7,564 nt of DNA. Source: an uncultured Eubacteriales bacterium. Lineage in GTDB: Bacteria > Bacillota > Clostridia > Christensenellales > UBA1242. Each line of letters starts with the position of its first letter. Position 1 is the first letter of the stretch. Of the stretch, positions 1 through 7,536 are shown one piece after another. The stretch is taken from assembly GCA_948971535.1 (NCBI GenBank), contig CARFEX010000033.1, positions 1-7,564 of the forward strand. Direction: 5' to 3'. A program made the position numbers and the translations under genes. A model generated the notes under the pieces. It ran no database searches, was not told the origin of the DNA, and worked only from the letters and a program-made list of their open reading frames with translations.

Positions 1-3000
1 CTTGGCAAGGAAAAACCTTTCAAGATTCCAGCACTCTCTGTTCCCATTGAAGATGAGTATGCTTTAACAAAATATAAGTATTCTGAGCTTGATGACGTTC
101 AAACAACAGTGAGAGCGGATACAATGGTGGTTACTGAGAGAAATCTTCCAAGAATAACTCCGACATTGCTTAGTGATGATTTTGCATTAATTTACAACAA
201 AGACACAAATACTTTGTCACCTTATTATGGCAATTATACAGCATCTTCTTCAAATGAAAAGGTTTCAAAAATTTCCTTTAATCCAAACAATTATCCTGAA
301 CCTTATTATAAAAAGGGTAGCAAAACTACAGGTGTTTATGTGTCTGAAGCGGCAGCCGCTGGAGTTAGTGAGGCTGAATATTATGCTTATTATAAATACA
401 TGTATCTAACCCAAGGTCAGCATTTGGCAAAAGAAAGTATTTGGCGCTCAGCTCAAACAGCAAGCACGTCAGATGAAGTTAATGCAGATTTTGCAGCTTG
501 GCTTAAAAAGCATCCTTCAGCTGACGGACAATATGGTGCTGTAAAAGGTGAAAATAATGCAGTAAAAAAAGAGATAATTCTAGACCCGCTTTATAGGTCT
601 TTGCATTCTACAGGCCTATATTTACCAGCAGGTGAGCCTGTTACTATAAAAATTGAGGGGCTTAAAGCTGGAGAAACTATTTCAATTCAGCTTGGTTCAC
701 ACAGTTCAATGGGATGGAGAGGAAGTGTACCTAACCAAGATGCACGCATCAAAGATATAACTGGTGGAAAAAGTTATAATCAGGTAAACTATCAAAATTC
801 TGCTTCAGACTACTTTTTTAAACAAGCAGATATAGTTACTGCAGGTGGACAATTCTTTGATTGTAACAAAGGAGATAGTCAACCATTCTTACAATCGCAA
901 TGGAAAAGGCAAAATGCAAGAGCTCCATGGTTAGATTGTACTTTTACTTTTACCGAAAATAAGACTTACACTTTTGGGTTTGCATTCGGTGGACTTATTC
1001 AAATTAGCATGGATAGATGCTATTCACAAGTAAAAACCACAATTACAGGTGCGGTTGAAACACCACATTACATACTTGGAGTTACTACACCAGAATATTT
1101 TGATACTTATCTTAGAAAAGCACCTGGAGTAATTGCTGTTCTTGATACAGAAAACGGCATTTTGACTGGGCCAACAGGCGAGCTTGATAATACATACCTT
1201 GCAAACATGAGAACTGTTAAAAAGGAAGAAATTGATAAACTTGCAATGCTTTGGCACTCTTTCCTTGCTGTCAATGAGTCTTTTACAGGCGGAACTTACA
1301 ATAGATTTAATAAGGTTCATTTCGATTGGCATGTTCCTGCTGGAGCTGCGGTTTCATTAGGTAACTATACATTTGCTCAGCCAACGGGTTGGTTTACAGA
1401 TGCTATGAACTATCAAGGTTTGCTTAAAAGAGGAACTTGGGGTACTCTTCATGAAATTGGACACAACCATGGCGCTGCCTATGGTGTTGTGTGGGGTTTT
1501 GGAACTGCTCAAGAAGGAGAAGTTAGAAATAATGCCTTAACACTTCTTTCATATATTCTTTTTTGTGATGTTGGTACTACAATTAGGCATGGCGGAAGTG
1601 CTGAACATGGAGGTTATGCTAATCCATACAATGTTTTGACTGAAACATTAAGAAATAAAGGTGCAATGACCGATTTTAATCAAGCAGGATACTGGCGTGC
1701 ACTAGGTATGTATTCAAATATAATGCACTCATTTGGAGCTGAAAAATTTTACGAACTTTTGTATACTTACAAATTGACACATTCTTATTCTGATAACAAG
1801 CATGCAGACTTTGCTTTTAGATGCGCCTCAGTTTATGGCATGAATTTCTTAAAATATTTTAATGAATTCTATGCAGCAAAAATTACTGATGCTATGTTCA
1901 CAGAAGAACAACTTGAGTATATGAAAGCTCTTCCAGACTATTGTCCAGTTTCAAGCTATTATGCTGGTGGAATAGACGGGGTTAAAACTGCTGGTGATTA
2001 TATTGTAAATTTTGGTGATGATATTGAGTTTGATTTGCTTGGTAAAACTATCAGTCTTCTTGATGAAGGAGAGGAAAAAGGCTTTAAAATAATCTCTGTT
2101 GACAAACCAAAATATGGTTCTATTAAATCTTTAGGAGATGGCAAATACGCATACTCATTTAATAAAGGTTATACTGGTGCTACAGATGAATTTTCATATA
2201 ATGTAAAACTTAAAGATGGAGTTATTCATAAACTTACTATATATTTAAGACTTACCTATAATGGTGGAGCAAGGGTGTCTAGCTATACTGGATTTGAAAA
2301 TACAGCTCTTGAATGGGATAGTCTTTACGAGCAAATTCAGAATATGACACCAAAGATTGAAGCTTCATCTACAGGACCAACATTGCCTTCATTTTCAACA
2401 ACAGAACTAGAGGTGCGAACAGCAGACTTTTGGTGGAACTCTCCAGTTACAGGCGAAGTTGCATTTATGATAGGTGGCAACTGCGTAAAATTGTTTGTTG
2501 GAGAGGACTTTGAAAATTTGGAACCAACAGGTCTTATATTCTCTGGAAATGTTGATGGTACATCTACAAGGTGGAAACATGTATTGAAAGTTGAAAAAGG
2601 TAAAAAATATGCTTTGAGAATTATGAGCTACAGAAATAGTGCCTCTAAAGGTGGCGGTGGAAGTGTTACCATTTTACAAAAAAATGGTGAAGTTGTAGTT
2701 TCCGAAGATATGAATACAGAATTTGCAAGTTTGGTTGCTAATGGTGCTAAGTTTGCAGTAATTCCAACAACTCAAGTTTCTCATATAGAGTTTCCAATAG
2801 GAAAGGTTACTGAAAGTTATGAATTTGAACCAGAATTTTTGGTTTCTAAAAAAGATAAAATTTCACTTTCTACAACAGGAACAGATAAAACTATTTGGGA
2901 GGTTTTAAAAGCTCCAGAATTTATCCATGGAGGTAGAATTGAAACTCAAATTCAATATGTTGTACAAGTAGATGAAAATGGAAATGAGATTTTGGATGAA

Positions 3001-4317
3001 AATGGAGACCCTGTTCGAGAAGCATTTGAAGTGGAAATTGATAAGTGGTCATATCTTATTGACGGCGAAGCAGGAACGTACCTTCATACAGCATATACAG
3101 GATCTTATGTTCCGCTTTCAGAAGAAAACCCACATGAGTTTATAATTGATACAAAAAAAATACAAGACTTAAATTTCTTTACAGTGACTACTAGAAATCA
3201 CGCTAACTCATATATAGAAGCTTTTGAATTCTATACTGCAGAAAAAAAAGATATTAACGGCGAATATGAATGGGTGAAAGTAGGTGAAGGGGATAGGTCA
3301 AATTATGTAAAAAATTCTATTACATTAAAATTTCCAACACGTCAAGCAAGGTATTTGCGTCTTGTAGTTAAAAAGGCTTCAGGTGTTAAGTTCTCAGTGC
3401 TTGCAGAAATAAATGCAGGAGTTGAATCTCCAACTCAAAAATTGGTTTCATCGTCAAGTTCAAAATTATTTACAACTAGTGGCTGGCATAGCTCTTCTAA
3501 AATTGAATCAGAACCAAATGGATATCTTGTAGCTTCAAAAGCAAATGAGAAAGCTGTAATAAAATTTATTGGTGATAGCATTTCTCTTTATGCTGCTGTT
3601 GGCGAAGAGTATGGAAGTGTAAAAATAATTATAGACGGAGTCGAAAAAAGAATTGTTGATTTATCAAGCAGTATTCCTGAGTCAAGAAAACTTGTTTTCT
3701 ATGCTGAGGGACTTGAAGTAAAGGAGCATACAATGGAAATTATAACTACGGGCAGTGAACGAGTAATGTTGAATGTTATAGGTTTACCTTATACAGGTTC
3801 ACTTTTAAATGCACCAAATATTTATTTAGAAAAAGCATTGACAATTTCGCTTATTGTTTTTGTTCTTCTTTTTGCAGCATTCCTAGCCTTTACATTATGT
3901 TTGTTATTTATTCCAAAGTTTAGAAAACTTATGGGAAATAACCGTGCAATTAATTGGCTTGATAAAAGAATAGAAAGTGATAATGCAAAGAGAAAGGCAA
4001 AAAAAGAGGCTAAAAAAGCAAATGTAAGTAAAAATGAAATTAAGGCAAAGAGTGTTAGTTCTAAAATGACAACAACTAATCAAAAACCTCAGAATTCAAT
4101 AACAAAAACTCAAAAACCAGTTTCTCTTACTAGCAATTCAAAAGCTTCAACGTTGAAAAGTGTTGCAAGCCCAACAAATAAAACAGTTGCTAAAAAAACA
4201 GTAGTTACAAATAAAGTTGCACCTGCAACAAGTACAAAAGTTGCTAAAAGTGCACCTACAACAAAAAGTACGCTTACAAAGCCTAACACTAAGATTAATG
4301 TAAAAAGCAAAAAATAA
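1..4317 (+). CDS. M60-family (enhancin-like) surface metalloprotease with carbohydrate-binding-like domains and C-terminal membrane anchor, 5' partial
   Basis: The frame is open from the first base, so the gene starts before the window; the GTG at 109 is only the first start-like codon inside it. 1438 codons are visible, ending in TAA. Seen in order: an uncharacterised N-terminal part (to about 600); an M60-type region (about 600-1890) beginning with LYLPAGEPVTIKI and containing the zinc site HEIGHNHG at 1450-1473, with the third ligand probably the Glu of GEVRNN at 1519; a cadherin/Ig-like beta domain (about 1990-2260); a PA14-like region (about 2280-2710); an F5/8-type C (discoidin-like) region (about 2880-3425, with LIDGEAGTYLHT and FPTRQARYLRLVV); another galactose-binding-like beta domain (about 3450-3790); a membrane span (3835-3915); and a 133-residue basic tail. 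M60 peptidases are known to cleave mucins and other O-glycoproteins. The layout predicts an extracellular enzyme held by a type I membrane anchor. Zinc site and family are well supported; the accessory domains are called from pattern only. Confidence 0.9.
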   Translation, partial: LGKEKPFKIPALSVPIEDEYALTKYKYSELDDVQTTVRADTMVVTERNLPRITPTLLSDDFALIYNKDTNTLSPYYGNYTASSSNEKVSKISFNPNNYPEPYYKKGSKTTGVYVSEAAAAGVSEAEYYAYYKYMYLTQGQHLAKESIWRSAQTASTSDEVNADFAAWLKKHPSADGQYGAVKGENNAVKKEIILDPLYRSLHSTGLYLPAGEPVTIKIEGLKAGETISIQLGSHSSMGWRGSVPNQDARIKDITGGKSYNQVNYQNSASDYFFKQADIVTAGGQFFDCNKGDSQPFLQSQWKRQNARAPWLDCTFTFTENKTYTFGFAFGGLIQISMDRCYSQVKTTITGAVETPHYILGVTTPEYFDTYLRKAPGVIAVLDTENGILTGPTGELDNTYLANMRTVKKEEIDKLAMLWHSFLAVNESFTGGTYNRFNKVHFDWHVPAGAAVSLGNYTFAQPTGWFTDAMNYQGLLKRGTWGTLHEIGHNHGAAYGVVWGFGTAQEGEVRNNALTLLSYILFCDVGTTIRHGGSAEHGGYANPYNVLTETLRNKGAMTDFNQAGYWRALGMYSNIMHSFGAEKFYELLYTYKLTHSYSDNKHADFAFRCASVYGMNFLKYFNEFYAAKITDAMFTEEQLEYMKALPDYCPVSSYYAGGIDGVKTAGDYIVNFGDDIEFDLLGKTISLLDEGEEKGFKIISVDKPKYGSIKSLGDGKYAYSFNKGYTGATDEFSYNVKLKDGVIHKLTIYLRLTYNGGARVSSYTGFENTALEWDSLYEQIQNMTPKIEASSTGPTLPSFSTTELEVRTADFWWNSPVTGEVAFMIGGNCVKLFVGEDFENLEPTGLIFSGNVDGTSTRWKHVLKVEKGKKYALRIMSYRNSASKGGGGSVTILQKNGEVVVSEDMNTEFASLVANGAKFAVIPTTQVSHIEFPIGKVTESYEFEPEFLVSKKDKISLSTTGTDKTIWEVLKAPEFIHGGRIETQIQYVVQVDENGNEILDENGDPVREAFEVEIDKWSYLIDGEAGTYLHTAYTGSYVPLSEENPHEFIIDTKKIQDLNFFTVTTRNHANSYIEAFEFYTAEKKDINGEYEWVKVGEGDRSNYVKNSITLKFPTRQARYLRLVVKKASGVKFSVLAEINAGVESPTQKLVSSSSSKLFTTSGWHSSSKIESEPNGYLVASKANEKAVIKFIGDSISLYAAVGEEYGSVKIIIDGVEKRIVDLSSSIPESRKLVFYAEGLEVKEHTMEIITTGSERVMLNVIGLPYTGSLLNAPNIYLEKALTISLIVFVLLFAAFLAFTLCLLFIPKFRKLMGNNRAINWLDKRIESDNAKRKAKKEAKKANVSKNEIKAKSVSSKMTTTNQKPQNSITKTQKPVSLTSNSKASTLKSVASPTNKTVAKKTVVTNKVAPATSTKVAKSAPTTKSTLTKPNTKINVKSKK
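1450..1521 (+). other. M60 zinc-binding and catalytic motif
   Basis: HEIGHNHG supplies two zinc-binding His and the catalytic Glu of the gluzincin HExxH motif. Two Glu follow within the spacing allowed for the third ligand, at 1513-1515 and 1519-1521. The second, in GEVRNN, fits the E-V-x-N-N pattern I recall for M60 members. All key residues are present, so the protease is predicted active. Confidence 0.88.
3835..4314 (+). other. C-terminal membrane span plus long Lys/Thr/Ala-rich basic tail
   Basis: A hydrophobic segment of about 27 residues (3835-3915) is followed at once by KFRK, which by the positive-inside rule puts the following 133 residues in the cytoplasm. The tail begins with a charged helix-like part (KRKAKKEAKKA) and then becomes low-complexity, rich in Lys, Thr, Ser, Ala and Val. 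The last 92 residues contain no Asp or Glu. Degenerate motifs such as VAKKTV and KVAKSAPTTKS recur. There is no LPxTG sorting signal. The composition resembles histone H1-like or nucleoid/cell-envelope-binding tails; its function is unknown. Confidence 0.75.
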
Positions 4318-4357
4318 GATAAAAAAACACTATTAATGGCTATAAATTGAAACTAGT

Positions 4358-4395
4358 AAAAAAGACATATTATAATCTATATATGTCTTTTTTTA
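4358..4395 (+). terminator. Rho-independent terminator of the M60 protease gene
   Basis: The A-rich arm 4358-4370 (aaaaaagacatat) pairs perfectly over 13 bp with 4381-4393 (atatgtctttttt) around a 10-nt loop. The T run at 4388-4394 forms the end of the stem and the U tail. It lies about 40 nt after the TAA stop. The A and T runs on both arms mean it could also work in the reverse direction. Confidence 0.8.
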
Positions 4396-4411
4396 TTTAA
4401 CCTTCTTATGT

Positions 4412-4450
4412 AAATAAAAAACGAACCCAAAACTTTTTGAGTTCGTTCTT
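4412..4450 (-). terminator. Rho-independent terminator of the GT2-sialyltransferase operon
   Basis: Read on the minus strand, AACGAACTCAAAA (4447-4435) pairs with TTTTGGGTTCGTT (4432-4420), a 13-bp complementarity with one G-U pair, followed by a T run (minus-strand TTTTTTATTTA, about 4421-4411). The innermost A-T pairs must open to form a loop. It lies about 30 nt past the stop codon of the lipoprotein gene and faces the plus-strand terminator, so both convergent genes have their own stop signal. Confidence 0.82.
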
Positions 4451-4478
4451 TTGCTAATAATCATTAGGGTGTTGTTAA

Positions 4479-6205
4479 TTAAGCTACAACTTCATTATCT
4501 GCGTTATAATAAGTAATTGTGTTTGCTGTTGAATCGTAAATTGCAAATTCATGTTTACTTGTATCATTGAATTCAACAATGTAATATTTGTGTTCTGGAT
4601 TTGTCATAAATTCATCATATTTATTGCCGTGAGCTGATGGATGTGAAATGTATACATCAAACATATCTCCATTTTGGTTTGCTATAGCAATAGCTTGAGC
4701 TTTGGTTTGTCCCCAGAAGGCACAAGCCATCTCTTTGTTTTGCAAGCTTGTAAATGTTGAAGATGAATATCCACTCATATATATGTCTGGGAAGAAGAAT
4801 AATATTAGTTCAGCAGCAATAGTTGACTCTAAGTCAATTAAACCCATTTCATTTAATAATTCAGCACGGTCAGGATACATTGCGGTAGGTGTGTTAGGGT
4901 GACCTTTGTAATAATAAACATATTCGTCACCGTAGTATTTTTTAACAAAGTTGGCATATTCTACAAAATTAGCTTCAGGTGTATTTCCTGCCCAGCTTCC
5001 AAGAAGCATCATAGCCTTTTTATTTTGAGCTTTAGCTTCGGCAAACATATCATCATTGAATCTGTATAAAGCTTTAAGTTCAGCAACTTTTGTTTCATCA
5101 GCTTGAATTGCAGTAAGCAGTGTATTTATTCCATATTCTTTAATGTTAGGAGAAACAAGTGTGCTTCCTGATGAGAAAATTTTGTTTTGAACAAAATTTG
5201 AAGTGTCTTTATCAAGTTTGATATGTTCAGTTCTAAGTCTTGGGAACCACCAACGCACGTTAGGATCTTCATTTGCAAGAACTAAAAGGTATGGTCTTAA
5301 ATCTTTTCCAACAACTTCAAATCCACTATCATATGAATAGTATTTTCTCTCTTTAACTTGTTCTTTTGTTGTGTTGTATTTTTCAAGCATTGTGTTGTAC
5401 TTTTCTGTTGCATTTTCAACATTGAATGTGTTGTTTATTATCGAGTATGAAAACGCTCCATCTGATATGTAAGTACAAGTGTAATTTGTTTCTGGAATTC
5501 CATTTGCCACCAACATTTTAAGATATTGGTCTGTGTCATAGTCATTTAAATATAAGTTAAATTTTGACTCGGGATTGATTTCAGACAATTCCTGTATGTA
5601 CGCATTTGTTTTGTTATACATAAGATTTCTGTTCACATTTGGTGTTGTATATTCAGGTCTTGTGGCTGTTGGGATAGGGTAAACATTTTCAGGCAACTTG
5701 TCCCAATTCCAAGCACCGCTTCTATCAAGCCAAACGAAAGTAGGAATAGTTTTTCCTGATTCAGTTTCAGTTAAACCATTATCTTTTAATGCAGACAATG
5801 TAAACATAAGCACTGGCATTGAGCCTGAAAGAGGAGCTAAATTGTATTCACTTGCAGAAAGTGAAATTTCTTGATTAAAAGAAACTGATTTGCCAGAATA
5901 TGATTCTGCTTGAACTTCTACTTTTTGTTTGCCATAATAAGCATAGATTTCATGTGAGCCATCACGTAAAGCCTGTTCTCCTTTTACTGTATATTTAGAA
6001 ACAACAGTATTTTCATGTGTTACAAGAATTTTTATTTGTGATAAATTTTCTTCACAATCCCATGTAACATTAATTTTTTGCTCTTCACCAATTTGTGCAA
6101 CTTTAAATTCGCACTCAAGAGGTTCTTGTTGACCACAAGCAGATAAAGCAATCCCCCCCCACAGATTAATGTGAAAGCAAATAAACTGGTCAGTAATTTT
6201 TTCAT
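4479..6205 (-). CDS. GT80-like (PM0188/PmST1 family) sialyltransferase lipoprotein, reading frame broken at a poly-G tract
   Basis: As read, the ATG at 6205-6203 starts MKKLLTSLFAFTLIC, then a run of eight G shifts the frame and translation would stop after 57 residues at 6032. In the frame beyond the run, an unbroken coding stretch continues through IALSACGQQEP to the TAA at 4479-4481. With 9 G the product is 575 residues. It has a lipoprotein signal (lipobox LSAC), a roughly 100-residue Ig-like beta domain, then a catalytic domain from about the Met at 5819. GT80 landmarks, compared from memory with PmST1 and Photobacterium enzymes, are: SDG in place of DDG (Asp at 5462-5460 matches the general base), SWAGNT for TWEGNT (Trp at 4994), KGHP (His at 4901-4899 matches the catalytic acid), the Glu of TIAAE (4811) and a Ser-Ser pair in SGYSSS (about 4766) matching the CMP-phosphate-binding serines. 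Predicted to transfer sialic acid from CMP-sialic acid at the cell surface; donor, acceptor and in vivo activity are inferred. An internal start at 5819 lacks a convincing ribosome site and would lose the export signal. Confidence 0.8.
6135..6205 (-). other. Lipoprotein (type II) signal peptide, interrupted by the G run
   Basis: The n-region is MKK and the hydrophobic core LLTSLFAFTLIC. After the poly-G run the other frame gives IALSAC, a textbook lipobox with Cys encoded at 6137-6135, then GQQEP. The two halves fit together only if the tract holds 6 or 9 G. This makes it very likely that they once formed one signal peptide, and it argues against a start at the internal Met. Confidence 0.85.
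6153..6160 (-). repeat. Poly-G(8) mononucleotide tract in the lipoprotein gene
   Basis: Eight consecutive C on the plus strand (G on the coding strand) lie in a very AT-rich context; no other G or C run of this length occurs in the window. TGT must be followed by a multiple of three G before ATT to keep the frame, so 8 is out of frame by one. Long G/C tracts near the 5' end of surface-glycan and lipoprotein genes are known slipped-strand phase-variation switches, for example in Campylobacter. Sequencing error at the homopolymer is an alternative. Confidence 0.9.
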
Positions 6206-7521
6206 TTTTGATTTTCTCCTTTTTTTTGATTTTCTATATCTTCTATGCTTCGTGAATCTGTGTGAGGTATTTGTTTCCATTTAACCTTTTTAAATAGACA
6301 CACAACCGCGATAGGCAGATAACTAAGAATGAATATCGGAAACATAAGTGAGTACTTTATCTTTTGCCAGAAAGTTGTTTTTACTCGTTTTCGCTCAACC
6401 AACAATATCAGCATACCGTAAAGTGCTAAAACGACATATGAAATTAATAAAGTGGTCAGTCCGCCAACGATAATATCTATAAATATGGATTGGGTGAAAG
6501 TTATTGACGAGATTAATGAATAAATAAATGAATATATGTAGTAAAATATTCCCCAGAAAATGGTGACGACTGAAAACGGGAACAACATTAGCATCATTTC
6601 ATAACTTGCAAACCAGTGGCCTGAAAACAAGCTTGTTACTAATGATAGAAAATATTTACTGAAACACTGATAAAAACCCTTTTGCCATCGCATGCGCTGA
6701 TTCCAGCTTGCTTTAAATGTTGTTGGTTGTTCGTCATAGAATATAGCGTCATCACAATATGTGATTTTGCTTCCTTTGGAAATTTGTACAGTTGAGAATT
6801 CAATATCTTCCGTCATAGTGGTATATTTCCAGCCAGTTTTAGTATTTAGTATTTTAGAACTTACCATAAATCCTGTTCCAGAAATAAAGGTACTTGAATT
6901 TAAAATAGCTCTTGGTGTATGCATAAAACGGCATTCTCGCAAAAATCCCATAGCTGTAGAAGCAGAAATCCAATTTGAATTAAAATTCTTTGAATTTCTA
7001 TAACTTGTTGAAACATCATATCCTGCATCCAAAACCTTATTCATTTCATGAATGTAGTTTTTTTCAAGAAGATTATCAGCATCAAAGATAAGATAAGCAT
7101 CGTATTTGTCTTCAGTAAAGTCTGGTAAGCTTTCAATCTTTTCAAGTAAATAATCTAATGCATAACCTTTACCAACAAGCTCTGTATTAAATCTTTCGAA
7201 AACTTCAACTGAGCAAGTCCCGTCTCCACGTTGTCCAGCAAGGCGAGCAACTTCGGCAGTTTTATCAGTGCAGTTGTCTGCAACTATAAATATTTTTAAT
7301 AATTTTTGATTATAATTTTGTGATTGAATACTTTCAATTAGTTGTCCAATAACTTTTTCTTCATTTCGACCAGCAATTAAAATAGCAAAGGTGTGATCTT
7401 TTTTCGCCTCTGGGAATTTCTTTTTGGAAAAGATACCTATAATTCCCAATATTAATTTATATGAAAAAAGAACAGTAATTGAAATGAATAAAACAAAGTT
7501 GATTATTTGTACAGCTTCCAT
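6202..7521 (-). CDS. Membrane family 2 glycosyltransferase (cellulose/hyaluronan synthase-like)
   Basis: The protein is 439 residues from the ATG at 7521-7519. That start is chosen because AAAGGA lies 9 nt upstream; the frame stays open to the window edge and a GTG at 7557 could add 12 residues. Seen in order: an N-terminal membrane span (about residues 7-31), then a cytoplasmic GT-A domain with IAGRNEE (49-55), VADN (80-83), the FDAD metal/nucleotide-sugar site (146-149), the TED catalytic-base motif (237-239) and QRMRW (275-279, matching the processive-synthase Q(Q/R)xRW). Three or more C-terminal spans follow (about 305-340, 345-377 and 390-411) and a basic tail. Family knowledge: such enzymes move a sugar from UDP- or GDP-sugar onto a growing or lipid-linked glycan at the inner face of the membrane, often extruding a beta-linked polymer. 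The actual sugar cannot be told. Its TGA overlaps the ATG of the GT80-like lipoprotein, so the two are co-transcribed and probably act on one surface-glycan pathway. The promoter lies outside the window. Confidence 0.88.
   Translation of the reverse strand: MEAVQIINFVLFISITVLFSYKLILGIIGIFSKKKFPEAKKDHTFAILIAGRNEEKVIGQLIESIQSQNYNQKLLKIFIVADNCTDKTAEVARLAGQRGDGTCSVEVFERFNTELVGKGYALDYLLEKIESLPDFTEDKYDAYLIFDADNLLEKNYIHEMNKVLDAGYDVSTSYRNSKNFNSNWISASTAMGFLRECRFMHTPRAILNSSTFISGTGFMVSSKILNTKTGWKYTTMTEDIEFSTVQISKGSKITYCDDAIFYDEQPTTFKASWNQRMRWQKGFYQCFSKYFLSLVTSLFSGHWFASYEMMLMLFPFSVVTIFWGIFYYIYSFIYSLISSITFTQSIFIDIIVGGLTTLLISYVVLALYGMLILLVERKRVKTTFWQKIKYSLMFPIFILSYLPIAVVCLFKKVKWKQIPHTDSRSIEDIENQKKGENQK
6215..6220 (-). 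promoter_or_regulatory. Ribosome binding site of the lipoprotein gene
   Basis: On the minus strand AGGAGA lies 9 nt before the ATG at 6205. It sits inside the last codons of the upstream glycosyltransferase gene. It fixes the start at MKKLL and supports translational coupling through the ATGA overlap. Confidence 0.85.
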
Positions 7522-7530
7522 ATCAAAAAT

Positions 7531-7536
7531 TCCTTT
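7531..7536 (-). promoter_or_regulatory. Ribosome binding site of the GT2 gene
   Basis: Minus-strand AAAGGA lies 9 nt before the ATG at 7521-7519. It decides for this start over the GTG at 7557, for which too little upstream sequence is visible to judge. Confidence 0.7.

Noticed and set aside
1024..1332. Antisense open frame of about 100 codons inside the protease gene
   Set aside because: It lies opposite the M60 coding sequence, has a Cys/Lys-rich composition with no recognisable domain and no ribosome site; chance frame.
4110..4310. Antisense hydrophobic open frame (Leu/Val/Thr-rich) opposite the basic tail
   Set aside because: It is the mirror of the low-complexity Lys/Thr codons of the tail, which read as Leu/Val/Phe in reverse; not a real membrane protein.
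4479..5819. Separate cytosolic 446-residue protein starting at the internal Met
   Set aside because: The same frame continues upstream through an Ig-like domain to a perfect lipobox, and no good ribosome site precedes the internal ATG. It is the C-terminal part of the frameshifted lipoprotein.
6202..6204. Possible TGA-as-tryptophan code, given the AT-rich sequence and Mollicutes-like look
   Set aside because: TGA closes the GT2 gene exactly at the start of the next gene, and the tryptophans checked in conserved motifs use TGG; standard code.
6032..6280. Short minus-strand open frame of 82 residues covering the end of the GT2 gene and the start of the lipoprotein gene
   Set aside because: Only its MKKLL part is a real start; the segment before lies over the GT2 C-terminus and the part after the G run is out-of-frame sequence of the lipoprotein.
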